From: Alphaproteobacteria bacterium
Lineage (GTDB): Bacteria > Pseudomonadota > Alphaproteobacteria > DSM-16000 > Inquilinaceae
DNA: 64,000 bases
Direction: 5' to 3'
Assembly (NCBI GenBank): GCA_028284045.1
Contig: JANQSN010000041.1
Span: 1-64,000, forward strand
Shown here: positions 26,462 to 34,857 of the stretch, piece by piece
Numbering within the stretch: the stretch's first letter is position 1
How the letters are laid out: each line of letters starts with the position of its first letter
Position numbers and translations under genes: made by a program
The notes under the pieces: generated by a model
Databases searched by the model: none
What the model was told of the DNA's origin: nothing
What the model saw: only the letters and a program-made list of their open reading frames with translations

Positions 26462-26893
26462 ATGGAACTGGCAGCGAGATTGGACAGCTACGGCAAGCCG
26501 GCCTGGATCGTGGCGATGATCCTCGGGTTCATCGTCTTCTGGCCGGTCGGCCTGGCAATCCTGGCCTTCATGATCTGGAGTGGACGAATGGGACGCGGAT
26601 GGAATGGCGGCCGGGGCCGCTGGCATTTCGAGGGCACGCGGCAGGACCGGCAGGACCGGCGGGATCGCTGGTTTGCCGGCTGCCGCAGATCCTCCAGCGG
26701 CAACGTCGCCTTCGACGAGTACCGCGAGGACACGCTGCGGCGGCTGGAGGACGAGCAGCGGGAGTTCAAGGACTTCCTGCACCGCCTGCGCCACGCCAAG
26801 GACAAGGCGGAGTTCGACCAGTTCATGGACGAACGCCGCCGCCGTCCGCCGGAGACGGACGCGCCGGACGACCTGGCCGTCCAGCCGGGCTGA
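26462..26893 (+). CDS. DUF2852 membrane-anchored protein
   Basis: 143 residues. One transmembrane helix (AWIVAMILGFIVFWPVGLAILAF, containing the FWPxGLA element of DUF2852) is followed by a Gly/Trp/Arg-rich linker (GRGWNGGRGRWHF), then a charged coiled-coil (FDEYREDTLRRLEDEQREF) and a helical tail. The function of the family is unknown. The ATG at 26462 has AGGA eight bases upstream. The ATG at 26453 would overlap that site. A palindromic operator lies just upstream and a strong terminator just downstream, so it is a single-gene transcription unit. Confidence 0.8.
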   Translation: MELAARLDSYGKPAWIVAMILGFIVFWPVGLAILAFMIWSGRMGRGWNGGRGRWHFEGTRQDRQDRRDRWFAGCRRSSSGNVAFDEYREDTLRRLEDEQREFKDFLHRLRHAKDKAEFDQFMDERRRRPPETDAPDDLAVQPG

Positions 26894-26910
26894 TCGGCCG
26901 GGACCCTGAG

Positions 26911-26943
26911 ACCGCCGGGCGGCACCCCCGCCCGGCGGTTTTC
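26911..26943 (+). terminator. Rho-independent terminator after the DUF2852 gene
   Basis: A perfect 11-bp stem (ACCGCCGGGCG / CGCCCGGCGGT) with a 7-base loop, followed directly by TTT. Confidence 0.8.
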
Positions 26944-26974
26944 GTTTGCGACGACCGCTCAAGGCGCCGCCGCC

Positions 26975-27017
26975 TATCCTTGCAAGTCTTCCATCAGGTG
27001 GATGATTTGCAAGGATA
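26975..27017. repeat. 43-bp inverted repeat downstream of the toxin gene
   Basis: Perfect 11-bp arms, TATCCTTGCAA (26975-26985) and TTGCAAGGATA (27007-27017), with further pairing inside (TCCA/TGGA). It lies between a plus-strand terminator and the 3' end of the minus-strand toxin gene. There is no T-run on either side, so it is not a standard terminator. A protein-binding site or an RNA hairpin at the toxin mRNA end are possible. Confidence 0.45.
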
Positions 27018-27071
27018 TCGCCTTTCAGTCCGGCAGCCAGCGGTTTACCAGGACCACTCTGACACAGATGT

Positions 27072-27383
27072 TCAAGACGATCCCTCGTCATCGCCTGCAA
27101 GATCTTGGCGTGTCGAGTCCATCGACGCATGCAACAAGCGGACGACCACCACGTCGGCGCCGACGACCCGGTAGATGATGACGTGCCGGCCGTGGAGGAA
27201 GCGCCGAATCCCGGGGCGTCTCGCATCCTCTTGTCCGATGGCGGGCAATTCGGCAATCAACTCGAAGGCACGGTGCAGACCATCCTGATAGCGACGGGCC
27301 ACCGTCGATCCGAATGCCTCGATTCCGTATTCGGTCAGCGCAAACAGATCGTCCGCCGCCCTGGCGGTAAGCCTAAAGGGCAT
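27072..27383 (-). CDS. ParE/RelE-type toxin
   Basis: 103 residues. The ParE fold is evident: FRLTARAADDLFALTEYGIEAFG at the N-terminus, then a long helix and the C-terminal strands (RRFLHGRHVIIYRVV…VVVVRLLHASMD). Such toxins act on gyrase or on ribosome-bound mRNA. The gene overlaps the 3' end of the upstream antitoxin gene by 11 bases, the standard antitoxin-first order. The C-terminal tail beyond HASMD is unusually long for a ParE. Confidence 0.85.
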   Translation of the reverse strand: MPFRLTARAADDLFALTEYGIEAFGSTVARRYQDGLHRAFELIAELPAIGQEDARRPGIRRFLHGRHVIIYRVVGADVVVVRLLHASMDSTRQDLAGDDEGSS

Positions 27384-27597
27384 CGCTCTTGCGGACTTTG
27401 TCCTTCACCCGGCGGCTCGCGGCCGCCCATATCTCGTTCATCGTCGCAGCGCTGATCCCGCTGTCGATACCCTCTTGAATCGCCTGATCGATCAGCGCGT
27501 TGCGTTCGGCCTCGGTCAGCCGCCCAAACCCAGCGATATCCTCGGGCGTCGGGGCGGCGAAGGAGGTTACGGCAGGGTTTCGCATCGTCTTGGGCAT
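27373..27597 (-). CDS. antitoxin of the ParE-type pair
   Basis: 74 residues from the ATG at 27597, which has a GAGGA site. The segment RLTEAERNALIDQAIQEGIDSG… followed by a basic tail (ASRRVKDKVRKSDAL) fits a short ribbon-helix-helix-type or helical antitoxin. I cannot place it in a named family with certainty. The frame can be extended to 27744, but the extension is arginine-rich and lacks a ribosome site. Confidence 0.7.
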   Translation of the reverse strand: MPKTMRNPAVTSFAAPTPEDIAGFGRLTEAERNALIDQAIQEGIDSGISAATMNEIWAAASRRVKDKVRKSDAL

Positions 27598-27806
27598 CGT
27601 CCATCCTCGGGCGAACAGGGTTGTCAGTCTACCATGCTTGCGGCCGATGCCCTGTCCATCTCGGCGCGGTTTCGTTTGTGCACGATAGCCGCGCCGGAAT
27701 CGCGCCCCTCCCCCGTTTCCAATAACGGTAAAACGCGCTAACAACCGGCCGCGATGGCCATTCCCCCCTCCTTGCCGTCCGCCGCACCACCGATGGGTCT
27801 CCGGCG

Positions 27807-30434
27807 ATGACCGCGCGCTCGGCCGTGGACCGGGTCGGCGACCGCTATGCCGGACTGCTGGCCGGCCTGATGGGCCTGGCGGCCGCGCGGCCCAGGATCA
27901 CCGTTGCGGTGATGCTGCTGCTGACGGTGCTGGCCGGCGTAACCACCGCCCGCTCCCTCGACATCGATACCTCGACGGCCGGGCTGATCTCCGACGAGGT
28001 CGACTACCGGCAGACCCAGATCGCCTTCCGGGAGGCGTTCCCGATCTTCAACCATCTGCTGCTGATCGTCGTCGACGCCGCCACGCCGGAAGGGGCCGAC
28101 GCCGCGGCGGACCGGCTGGCGGCCGGCCTGGCGGCTGAGCCCGACCTGTTTGCCACGGTCTACCATCCGGCCGGCGACGGCTTCTTCCGCACCAACGGCC
28201 TGTTGTTCCTGTCGACGGACGAGTTGGCCGACTTGGCCGACCGCATCGCCGGGGCGCAGGCGCTGATGGCCGCCCTGGCGGGCGATCCCAGCCTGCGCGG
28301 CCTGTTCGGCGTGCTGGCGGAGGCGCTGGACGCCATCGCCGATGGCCATTCGGTGCCGGGCGACCTCAGGACCATGTTCGCCGCGATCGCCGAGACCATC
28401 GACCGCGCGCTGGCGGGCGAACCGGGGGCGATGTCCTGGCGTCGGCTGGTGGCCGGCGAGACGCTGGGCGACGACGCCCGCCGGATCATCGTTACCCAGC
28501 CGGCCCACGGCGCGTCCGACGGCGACCTGCTGCGCGCGGCGCAAGCGCTGATCGCGGATCTCGACATCACCCCCTTCGCCCCGCCGACGGTGCGGCTGAC
28601 CGGACCGGTGGCGCTGGAGCAGGCGGAGCTGGCGACGGTCACACAAGGCACGGAGCTGGCCGCCGCGCTGTCCTTCGCGCTGGTGACGCTGCTGCTGGTC
28701 TGGGGCCTGCGCAGCGGCCGGCTGATCGTCGCGGTGCTGGTGCCGCTGGTGGCCGGCCTGGTGCTGACCTTCGGCTTCGCCACCCTGACGGTCGGCAAGC
28801 TGAACCTGATCTCCATGGCCTTCGCCGTGCTGTTCGTCGGCCTGGCGGTCGATTTCGGCATCCATGTCGCCTTGCGTTTTCGGGAGGCGCGGGCCGGCGG
28901 CGGGCCGGTCGCCGCGGCGCTGGACGACACCGCCCGCGGCATCGGCCGCGCGCTGAGCTTGAGTGCGGTTTGCGCCGCCATCGGCTTCCTGGCCTTCTGG
29001 CCGACCGACTATCGCGGCCTCGCCGAGCTTGGCGTCATCGCCGCCGGCGGCATGGGAGTGGCGCTGCTGGTCAATCTGACGCTGACGCCGGCCCTGCTCG
29101 CCTGGCTGGCCCCGGCCGGGCGCCCAGCACGAGCCGAGGGCGAGAGCGGTCTGCTGTCGCGGCTGGTCGACCGGCGTCCGGCGGCCATCCTGATCGGCGC
29201 CGGTCTCGCGGCCTTGGGTGCGGCGGCTCTGGCGCCCCAGGCCCGCTTCGACCTCAATCCGCTGAACCTGCAAGACCCGGCGGTCGCGCCCGTGCGCACC
29301 TTCCTGGATCTGGCGGCCGACGACCGGACCACGCCCTATATCGCCAATGTCCTGGCGCCGGACCTCGCCGCCGCAGTGCGGCTCAGCGACGCCGCGGCGG
29401 ATCTCGCCGGCGTCGGCCGGGCGATCACGCTCGGCGACTTCGTGCCCGCCGACCAGGCGGCCAAGTTGGCGATCCTCGACGAGATCGGCCTGTTCGTGAC
29501 CCCGGTCTTCTTCGCGCTGCCCGAACCGCCGCCGACCCTCGGCGATGTCGAGGCCGCGCGCACCGACCTGGCCCGCGCGCTCGCTGCCGCCGATCCGGCT
29601 GTGGCGGGGCCGGAAGGGGCGGCGCTGGCCGCAGCGCTGACGCGGCTCGGCGAGGCGGCGGCCGCCGATCCGGCGGTCTGGGCAACCTTGGGCGGGCGGC
29701 TGCTTGCCGGGTTCGAGGGTTATCTCGACGACCTCGACCAGGCGATGCAGGCGCAGCCCTTCGGCCTCGACGACCTGCCGGACAGTGTGCGGTCGCGCTG
29801 GGTCGCGTCGGACGGGCGGGTGCGGGTGGAGATCGCGCCGGCGGCGATGATCGCCGATGCCGACGGCATGCGCCGCTTCGCGGAAGCGGTGCGGTCGGTG
29901 GCGCCGGACGCCACCGGCGCGCCCGTGGTGCTGACGGCGGGCAGCGACGTCGTGGTGCGCGCCTTCCTCATCGCCACCGCCATCAGCTTGTCACTGATCA
30001 CCCTAATGATGGCGCTGTTGCTGCGCCGGGTGGACGACGTGATGCTGACCTTGCTGCCGCTGTTGCTGGCGGCGATGCTGACCCTGGCGACCGCGGCGGC
30101 GGCGGGCCTGGCGTTCAACTTCGCCAATGTCATCGTGCTGCCGCTGTTGTTCGGCCTCGGGGTCAGCAGCGCCATCCATATGGTGATGCGGCGCCGGCGC
30201 GACGGCATCACGGCCGCGGACCTGCTGGCCACCAGCACGCCGCGCGCGGTGCTGTTCAGCGTGCTGACCACGGCCGCCTCCTTCGGCAGCCTGGCGGTCA
30301 GCCCGCATCGCGGGATGTCGAGCATGGGCGTGCTGTTGACGGTCGCCATCGCCTATACTCTGGTGACCACCATCGTCGTGCTGCCGGCGCTGATGCGCTG
30401 GCTCGACCGGCGCCGGCAGGAGCGCGCGGCATGA
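27807..30434 (+). CDS. hpnN: HpnN-type RND transporter for hopanoids
   Basis: 875 residues of the MMPL/RND superfamily. About twelve transmembrane helices are arranged as one N-terminal helix, a large periplasmic loop, five helices, a second loop and six helices. HpnN moves hopanoids from the inner to the outer membrane. Typical segments are SLDIDTSTAGLISDEVDYRQ at the first loop start, and paired helical blocks containing GLAVDFGIHVALRFREAR and VSSAIHMVMRRRRDG. The last four bases overlap hpnA (ATGA), whose product acts in hopanoid side-chain synthesis, which supports the call over a generic MMPL protein. Confidence 0.85.
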   Translation: MTARSAVDRVGDRYAGLLAGLMGLAAARPRITVAVMLLLTVLAGVTTARSLDIDTSTAGLISDEVDYRQTQIAFREAFPIFNHLLLIVVDAATPEGADAAADRLAAGLAAEPDLFATVYHPAGDGFFRTNGLLFLSTDELADLADRIAGAQALMAALAGDPSLRGLFGVLAEALDAIADGHSVPGDLRTMFAAIAETIDRALAGEPGAMSWRRLVAGETLGDDARRIIVTQPAHGASDGDLLRAAQALIADLDITPFAPPTVRLTGPVALEQAELATVTQGTELAAALSFALVTLLLVWGLRSGRLIVAVLVPLVAGLVLTFGFATLTVGKLNLISMAFAVLFVGLAVDFGIHVALRFREARAGGGPVAAALDDTARGIGRALSLSAVCAAIGFLAFWPTDYRGLAELGVIAAGGMGVALLVNLTLTPALLAWLAPAGRPARAEGESGLLSRLVDRRPAAILIGAGLAALGAAALAPQARFDLNPLNLQDPAVAPVRTFLDLAADDRTTPYIANVLAPDLAAAVRLSDAAADLAGVGRAITLGDFVPADQAAKLAILDEIGLFVTPVFFALPEPPPTLGDVEAARTDLARALAAADPAVAGPEGAALAAALTRLGEAAAADPAVWATLGGRLLAGFEGYLDDLDQAMQAQPFGLDDLPDSVRSRWVASDGRVRVEIAPAAMIADADGMRRFAEAVRSVAPDATGAPVVLTAGSDVVVRAFLIATAISLSLITLMMALLLRRVDDVMLTLLPLLLAAMLTLATAAAAGLAFNFANVIVLPLLFGLGVSSAIHMVMRRRRDGITAADLLATSTPRAVLFSVLTTAASFGSLAVSPHRGMSSMGVLLTVAIAYTLVTTIVVLPALMRWLDRRRQERAA

Positions 30435-31432
30435 CCACGCTGGTGACCGGCGCCACCGGTTTCGTCGGCGCGGCGGTGGCGCGCCGGCTGGTCGCCCAGG
30501 GCGCGGCAGTGCGGGTGCTGGCACGCCCGGGCGGCGACCGCCGCAACCTCGCCGGCCTCGATGTGGAGGTGATCGACGGCGACCTGACCGACCGCGCCTC
30601 GCTGGTCCGCGCCTGTGCCGGCGCCGGCCGGCTGTTCCATGTCGCGGCGGACTACCGGCTGTGGGTGCCGCAGCCGGACACGATCTACCGCGCCAATGTC
30701 GACGGCACGCGCGATCTGATGCTGGCCGCCGCGGAGGCCGGCGTCGGCCGCATCGTCTACACCTCCAGCGTTGCCACCCTCGGCCTCCTGGCCAATGGCG
30801 GCGATGCCGACGAGGCGACGCCGGTGGCGCTGGCCGACATGGTCGGCCACTACAAGCGCTCGAAGTTCCTGGCGGAGGAAGCGGTCAGCGCGCTGGTCCG
30901 CGACGCCGGCCTGCCGGCGGTGATCGTCAACCCGTCCACGCCCATCGGCCCCGGCGACATCAAGCCGACGCCGACGGGCCGCATGATCGCCGACGCCGTG
31001 GCCGGGCGCATGCCGGCCTATGTCGACACCGGCCTGAACATCGTCCATGTCGACGACGTTGCCGAAGGCCATCTGCTGGCGGCCGAGCATGGCCGGATCG
31101 GCGAGCGCTACATCCTCGGCGGTGAGAACCTGACGCTGAAGGGCATCCTGGAGACCATCGCCGGCCTCCTGCAGCGGCCGCCGCCGCGCTGGCGCCTCGA
31201 CCATCGCCTGGTGCTGCCGATCGCCTATCTTGTGGAAGGCTGGGCGCGGCTGACCCGGCTCGCTGATCCGATGGTGACGGTGGATGCCGTGCGGATGTCG
31301 AAGAAGCGGATGTTCTTCTCTTCCGCCAAGGCGGAATCCGCGCTCGGCTACAGCCACCGCCCGGCGGCCGAGGCGATTGCCGCCGCCGTCGCCTGGTTCC
31401 AGGCCGGCCCGGCGTTGCCGACGGGGCATTGA
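30431..31432 (+). CDS. hpnA: HpnA hopanoid-associated sugar epimerase
   Basis: 333 residues, an NAD-dependent extended short-chain dehydrogenase. The cofactor loop is TLVTGATGFVGAAVARRL, and the catalytic Tyr-x3-Lys is in HYKRSKFLAEEA, preceded by YTSSVATLG. The segments LFHVAADYRLWVPQP and PSTPIGPGDIKPTPTG are characteristic of HpnA. HpnA is annotated in hopanoid clusters as an epimerase linked to bacteriohopanetetrol glycan modification. The start ATG overlaps the hpnN stop. No squalene-hopene cyclase is in this window, so the rest of the pathway must be elsewhere. Confidence 0.88.
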   Translation: MTTLVTGATGFVGAAVARRLVAQGAAVRVLARPGGDRRNLAGLDVEVIDGDLTDRASLVRACAGAGRLFHVAADYRLWVPQPDTIYRANVDGTRDLMLAAAEAGVGRIVYTSSVATLGLLANGGDADEATPVALADMVGHYKRSKFLAEEAVSALVRDAGLPAVIVNPSTPIGPGDIKPTPTGRMIADAVAGRMPAYVDTGLNIVHVDDVAEGHLLAAEHGRIGERYILGGENLTLKGILETIAGLLQRPPPRWRLDHRLVLPIAYLVEGWARLTRLADPMVTVDAVRMSKKRMFFSSAKAESALGYSHRPAAEAIAAAVAWFQAGPALPTGH

Positions 31433-31784
31433 CCTTCGATCGGCGCGGTCCATCTGCCGTTCAACACGTTGTGTTCGACCGGCCGCCGGGAGGATGCCGG
31501 GCCTTTGGTCTTCACTTTGTGCACCGCAGCGACTATCGTGAGCGGGAAATTGACGCAGTTCGGTCTACTGGAACGGGCCGCCGGAACCTTGTTTCGCCGC
31601 TGAGGCGGCGACCGTCCCGGCCTTGAGAGCGATCGGCGAGAGCCAACGGTTCTCCTTGCCCGTCCGATCAGGCGCCCTGCCGAGACTGCGTCAGGCCGGC
31701 CTCCCCCACCGGCGAGGAGACGAAAACACCGCCCGCGCCGGTCGGGCGGTGTGCTGACGCTTTTGCTCGGGGAGACATCGCGCC
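31433..31784. other. intergenic region upstream of the ethylmalonyl-CoA genes, with a hairpin
   Basis: About 350 bases without a supported gene. A perfect 10-bp stem (ACACCGCCCG / CGGGCGGTGT, 7-base loop) spans 31726-31752. Read on the minus strand it is followed directly by TTTT, so it could stop antisense transcription. Read on the plus strand it would sit in the leader of mcd, 33 bases before its GTG. The region should contain the main promoter of the downstream operon, but I cannot pick out convincing -35 and -10 boxes. Confidence 0.5.
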
Positions 31785-33500
31785 GTGACATCCGCGCTCG
31801 CTGACCTGCCGCCCGCCGACGATCTCCTGGCCCCCGGGGGAGAGCCGGTACTGGACATCTGCCGGGCGGCCCTGCCCGCCGTCGACCGCCTGCTGGCCCG
31901 CCTGCAGGGCGTGGTGGCGGAGCGGGTGCGCGGCGAGGGCAAGCCCTTCGACCAGGCACGCCTGGATGCCGAACAGATGGTCGTGCACGGCTATGCCTGG
32001 TACGCCACCTACGCCACCGGCCTGCATGAGATGGTCGGCTGGGCCGACCGGCTGAGCGCGGCGGACGGTTTCGGCGAGCTGGAGCAGCTCCTGCTGCACG
32101 CCGCCTTCGGCGAGTTCCTGAGCCAGATGGCCGGCGGCCTGCCGCTGTCGCAGATGGAGCTGGTGCGGCCCCAGGACTTCGGCGTGCCCGCCGACGAGGT
32201 GGCCGGTCTGTTCGACGGCCCGGCGGCCGCCCTGATGGCCAGCGGCACCACCGACGCCGTGCGCCGGCAGATCGCCGAGCATATCGCCCGCGGGCTGGAG
32301 ACCGGCCACTACGGCGCCGCCGGCCTGGAGGACGAGGACCTGGAACTGGTGCGCGACCAGTTCAAGCGCTTCGTCAACGACAAGGTCGCGCCCCACGCCC
32401 ATGACTGGCACACCGCCGACGACCTGATCCCCGACGAGATCATCGCGGAGATGGCCGAACTCGGCGTCTTCGGCCTGACGGTGCCGGAGGAGTATGGCGG
32501 CCTGGCCATGGGCAAGACGGCGATGTGCGTCGTCACGGAGGAATTGAGCCGCGGCTATATCGGCGTCGGCTCGCTCGGCACCCGCTCCGAAATCGCCGCG
32601 GAGCTGATCCGCCTGGGCGGCACGGAAGAGCAGAAGCAGCACTATCTGCCGATGATCGCCTCGGGCGAAATCCTGCCGACGGCCGTGTTCACCGAGCCCA
32701 ACACCGGCTCCGACCTGGCCAGCTTGCGCACCCGCGCGGTGCTCGACGGCGACCAGTACAAGATCACCGGCAACAAGACCTGGATCACGCACGGCGCGCG
32801 CAGCGACCTGATGACCCTGCTGGCGCGCAGCAATCCCGACGAGCCGGGCTATCGCGGCCTGTCGATGTTCCTGGCGGAGAAGCCGCGCGGCACCGACGCC
32901 GACCCGTTCCCCGCCGACGGTATGACCGGCGGCGAGATCGAGGTGCTCGGCTATCGCGGCATGAAGGAATACGAGATCGGCTTCGACGGCTTCACCGTGC
33001 CGGCGGCCAATCTACTGGGCCAGCGCGAGGGTAAGGGCTTCCGCCAGCTCATGGAGACCTTCGAGAGCGCGCGTATTCAGACCGCGGCGCGCGCCGTCGG
33101 CGTGGCGGAAAGCGCGCTCGACCACGCGTTGCGCTACGCGACGGAGCGCATTCAGTTCGGCCGGCCGATCTTCGCCTTCCCGCGGGTCTATGGGAAGCTG
33201 GCCAATATGGCGGTGGAGATCATGGTGGCCCGCCAGCTCACCTATTTCTCCGCCCGGGCCAAAGACGGCGACGAGCGCTGCGATATCGAAGCCGGCATGG
33301 CCAAGTTGCTGGCGGCCCGGGTCGCCTTCGCCGCGGCGGACGCCGGCGTGCAGATCCATGGTGGCAACGGCTACGCGATCGAGTATCCGATAAGCCGGAT
33401 CCTCTGCGACGCCCGCATCCTCAACATCTTCGAGGGGGCCGCGGAGATCCAGGCCCAGGTGGTCGCCCGGGGTCTGCTGAGCCGCGCCACCGACGGCTGA
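31785..33500 (+). CDS. mcd: (2S)-methylsuccinyl-CoA dehydrogenase
   Basis: 571 residues, longer than ordinary acyl-CoA dehydrogenases (about 390) because of an N-terminal helical extension of about 170 residues, which is the hallmark of Mcd. The dehydrogenase core shows FTEPNTGSDLASLRTRA, KITGNKTWITHGARSDLM and the catalytic Glu region IFEGAAEIQAQ near residue 549. It oxidises methylsuccinyl-CoA to mesaconyl-CoA with FAD. The GTG start at 31785 has a GGGGAGA site. It is first in the run mcd-mch-ecm-meaB-ccr-ccr, all on one strand with short gaps. Confidence 0.93.
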   Translation: MTSALADLPPADDLLAPGGEPVLDICRAALPAVDRLLARLQGVVAERVRGEGKPFDQARLDAEQMVVHGYAWYATYATGLHEMVGWADRLSAADGFGELEQLLLHAAFGEFLSQMAGGLPLSQMELVRPQDFGVPADEVAGLFDGPAAALMASGTTDAVRRQIAEHIARGLETGHYGAAGLEDEDLELVRDQFKRFVNDKVAPHAHDWHTADDLIPDEIIAEMAELGVFGLTVPEEYGGLAMGKTAMCVVTEELSRGYIGVGSLGTRSEIAAELIRLGGTEEQKQHYLPMIASGEILPTAVFTEPNTGSDLASLRTRAVLDGDQYKITGNKTWITHGARSDLMTLLARSNPDEPGYRGLSMFLAEKPRGTDADPFPADGMTGGEIEVLGYRGMKEYEIGFDGFTVPAANLLGQREGKGFRQLMETFESARIQTAARAVGVAESALDHALRYATERIQFGRPIFAFPRVYGKLANMAVEIMVARQLTYFSARAKDGDERCDIEAGMAKLLAARVAFAAADAGVQIHGGNGYAIEYPISRILCDARILNIFEGAAEIQAQVVARGLLSRATDG

Positions 33501-33565
33501 GCCGGCCGGCCGGTCGTCTGCCGCCTGGGCGTTGCAGACGACCGCCACCCGGGGAACCCGACACA

Positions 33566-34780
33566 ATGCCAGAAGGTCTCGTCAACCGACCGCTCACCAT
33601 CGACCGCCAGCGCGAATGTGCCGGCACGGTCCCGGTCGATCTCGCCAACATCCGCCGGCCGACCCACGGCCGGTCGTTCGACGAGCTCGAAACCGGCCGG
33701 ATCTTCGCCCATCCGCGCGGCTACACGGTCTCCGCCGGCCGGATGATGACCTTCGCCCGCACCTTCATGCAGGCGAACCCGCTCTATCTGAACGTCGAAT
33801 ACGCTCGGGCGCAGGGCCATCCGGACCTGCCGGCCAGCCCGCAGATGGTGTTCAACATCGTCTTGTCGCTGGGCGTGCAGAACGACAGCGAGAAGGCGAT
33901 CGCCAATCTGGGCTACTACGACGTCGCCTTCCTGGCGCCGGTCTATCCGGACGAGACCCTGATGTCGGCGACCCGGGTGGCCGACAGCCAGGACCGCGGG
34001 CCCGACAAGCCGGGCATCGTCACGCTGGAGACCGTCGGCTGGAAGCAGGACGGTACGCCGGTCGTCCAGTACCGCCGCAAGATCATGGTGGCGCACGCGC
34101 CGCCCGGTACCGGACCGGGGCGGCCGGATGACAGCCGCAGCGGCTTCTTCCCGTGGTCCGACGCGCCGGTCGCCAACATCCCGCTGGTCGGCCGGCCGGT
34201 GTCGGCCCCGGCCGTCCACCACGCCACCACCGACCCAACGGCGGTGGAGGACTTTTCGGTCGGCGAGATCATCGTGCACGGCAACGGCCGGTCGATCACG
34301 GATGAGCATGTCGCGCTGACCTATTCGATCGGCAACAGCCATCCGCTGCACTTCGACCGCACCTTCTCCACCGCGCTGACCGGCAAGATGTCGGGCGAGC
34401 CGATCGTCTATGGCGGCCTGGCCTTCGCCTGGCTGGAGGGTCTGGCCAGCCGCGACGTGTCGGAGAACGCGATCTGGGAGCTTGGCTTCACCGAGGGCTA
34501 CCACACCCAGCCGGTGGTGTCGGGCGACACCGTCGCCGCGGTCAGCCGCGTGCTGGCGATCGACACCGCACCGGCGCCGTTCGACGAGGTGGCCGGCATC
34601 GTCACCTTCCAGTTGATCGGCGTGAAGGGCGTCTCCGCAGCGGAGGCGGTGGAGACCCACGGCCAGGAGCTGTTCGTCAAGGAGAACGACAAGCGCGGGC
34701 TCGGCCTGAAGAAGATCGGCGCGAAGATCTTCGAGATCGAGCGCCGCTTGCTGATCAAGAAACGGGCGATGATCGACTGA
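33566..34780 (+). CDS. mch: mesaconyl-CoA hydratase
   Basis: 404 residues with two MaoC-like hot-dog domains (about 30-190 and 215-370). The active-site-type segments are ANPLYLNVEYAR in the first and NSHPLHFDRTFS near 258 in the second. In the ethylmalonyl-CoA pathway it hydrates mesaconyl-(C1)-CoA to beta-methylmalyl-CoA. The protein is longer than the roughly 345-residue enzymes known from Rhodobacter and Methylobacterium, with about 25 extra N-terminal residues and a basic C-terminal tail. The ATG at 33566 has GGGGA upstream. It sits between mcd and ecm. Confidence 0.88.
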   Translation: MPEGLVNRPLTIDRQRECAGTVPVDLANIRRPTHGRSFDELETGRIFAHPRGYTVSAGRMMTFARTFMQANPLYLNVEYARAQGHPDLPASPQMVFNIVLSLGVQNDSEKAIANLGYYDVAFLAPVYPDETLMSATRVADSQDRGPDKPGIVTLETVGWKQDGTPVVQYRRKIMVAHAPPGTGPGRPDDSRSGFFPWSDAPVANIPLVGRPVSAPAVHHATTDPTAVEDFSVGEIIVHGNGRSITDEHVALTYSIGNSHPLHFDRTFSTALTGKMSGEPIVYGGLAFAWLEGLASRDVSENAIWELGFTEGYHTQPVVSGDTVAAVSRVLAIDTAPAPFDEVAGIVTFQLIGVKGVSAAEAVETHGQELFVKENDKRGLGLKKIGAKIFEIERRLLIKKRAMID

Positions 34781-34857
34781 GGTCGGCGCCACCGCCGCGC
34801 GGTGCGCGGGGGGGTGGCCGGCGGATCCAGGGCATTCACCAGGGAGGAATTTCGAAG

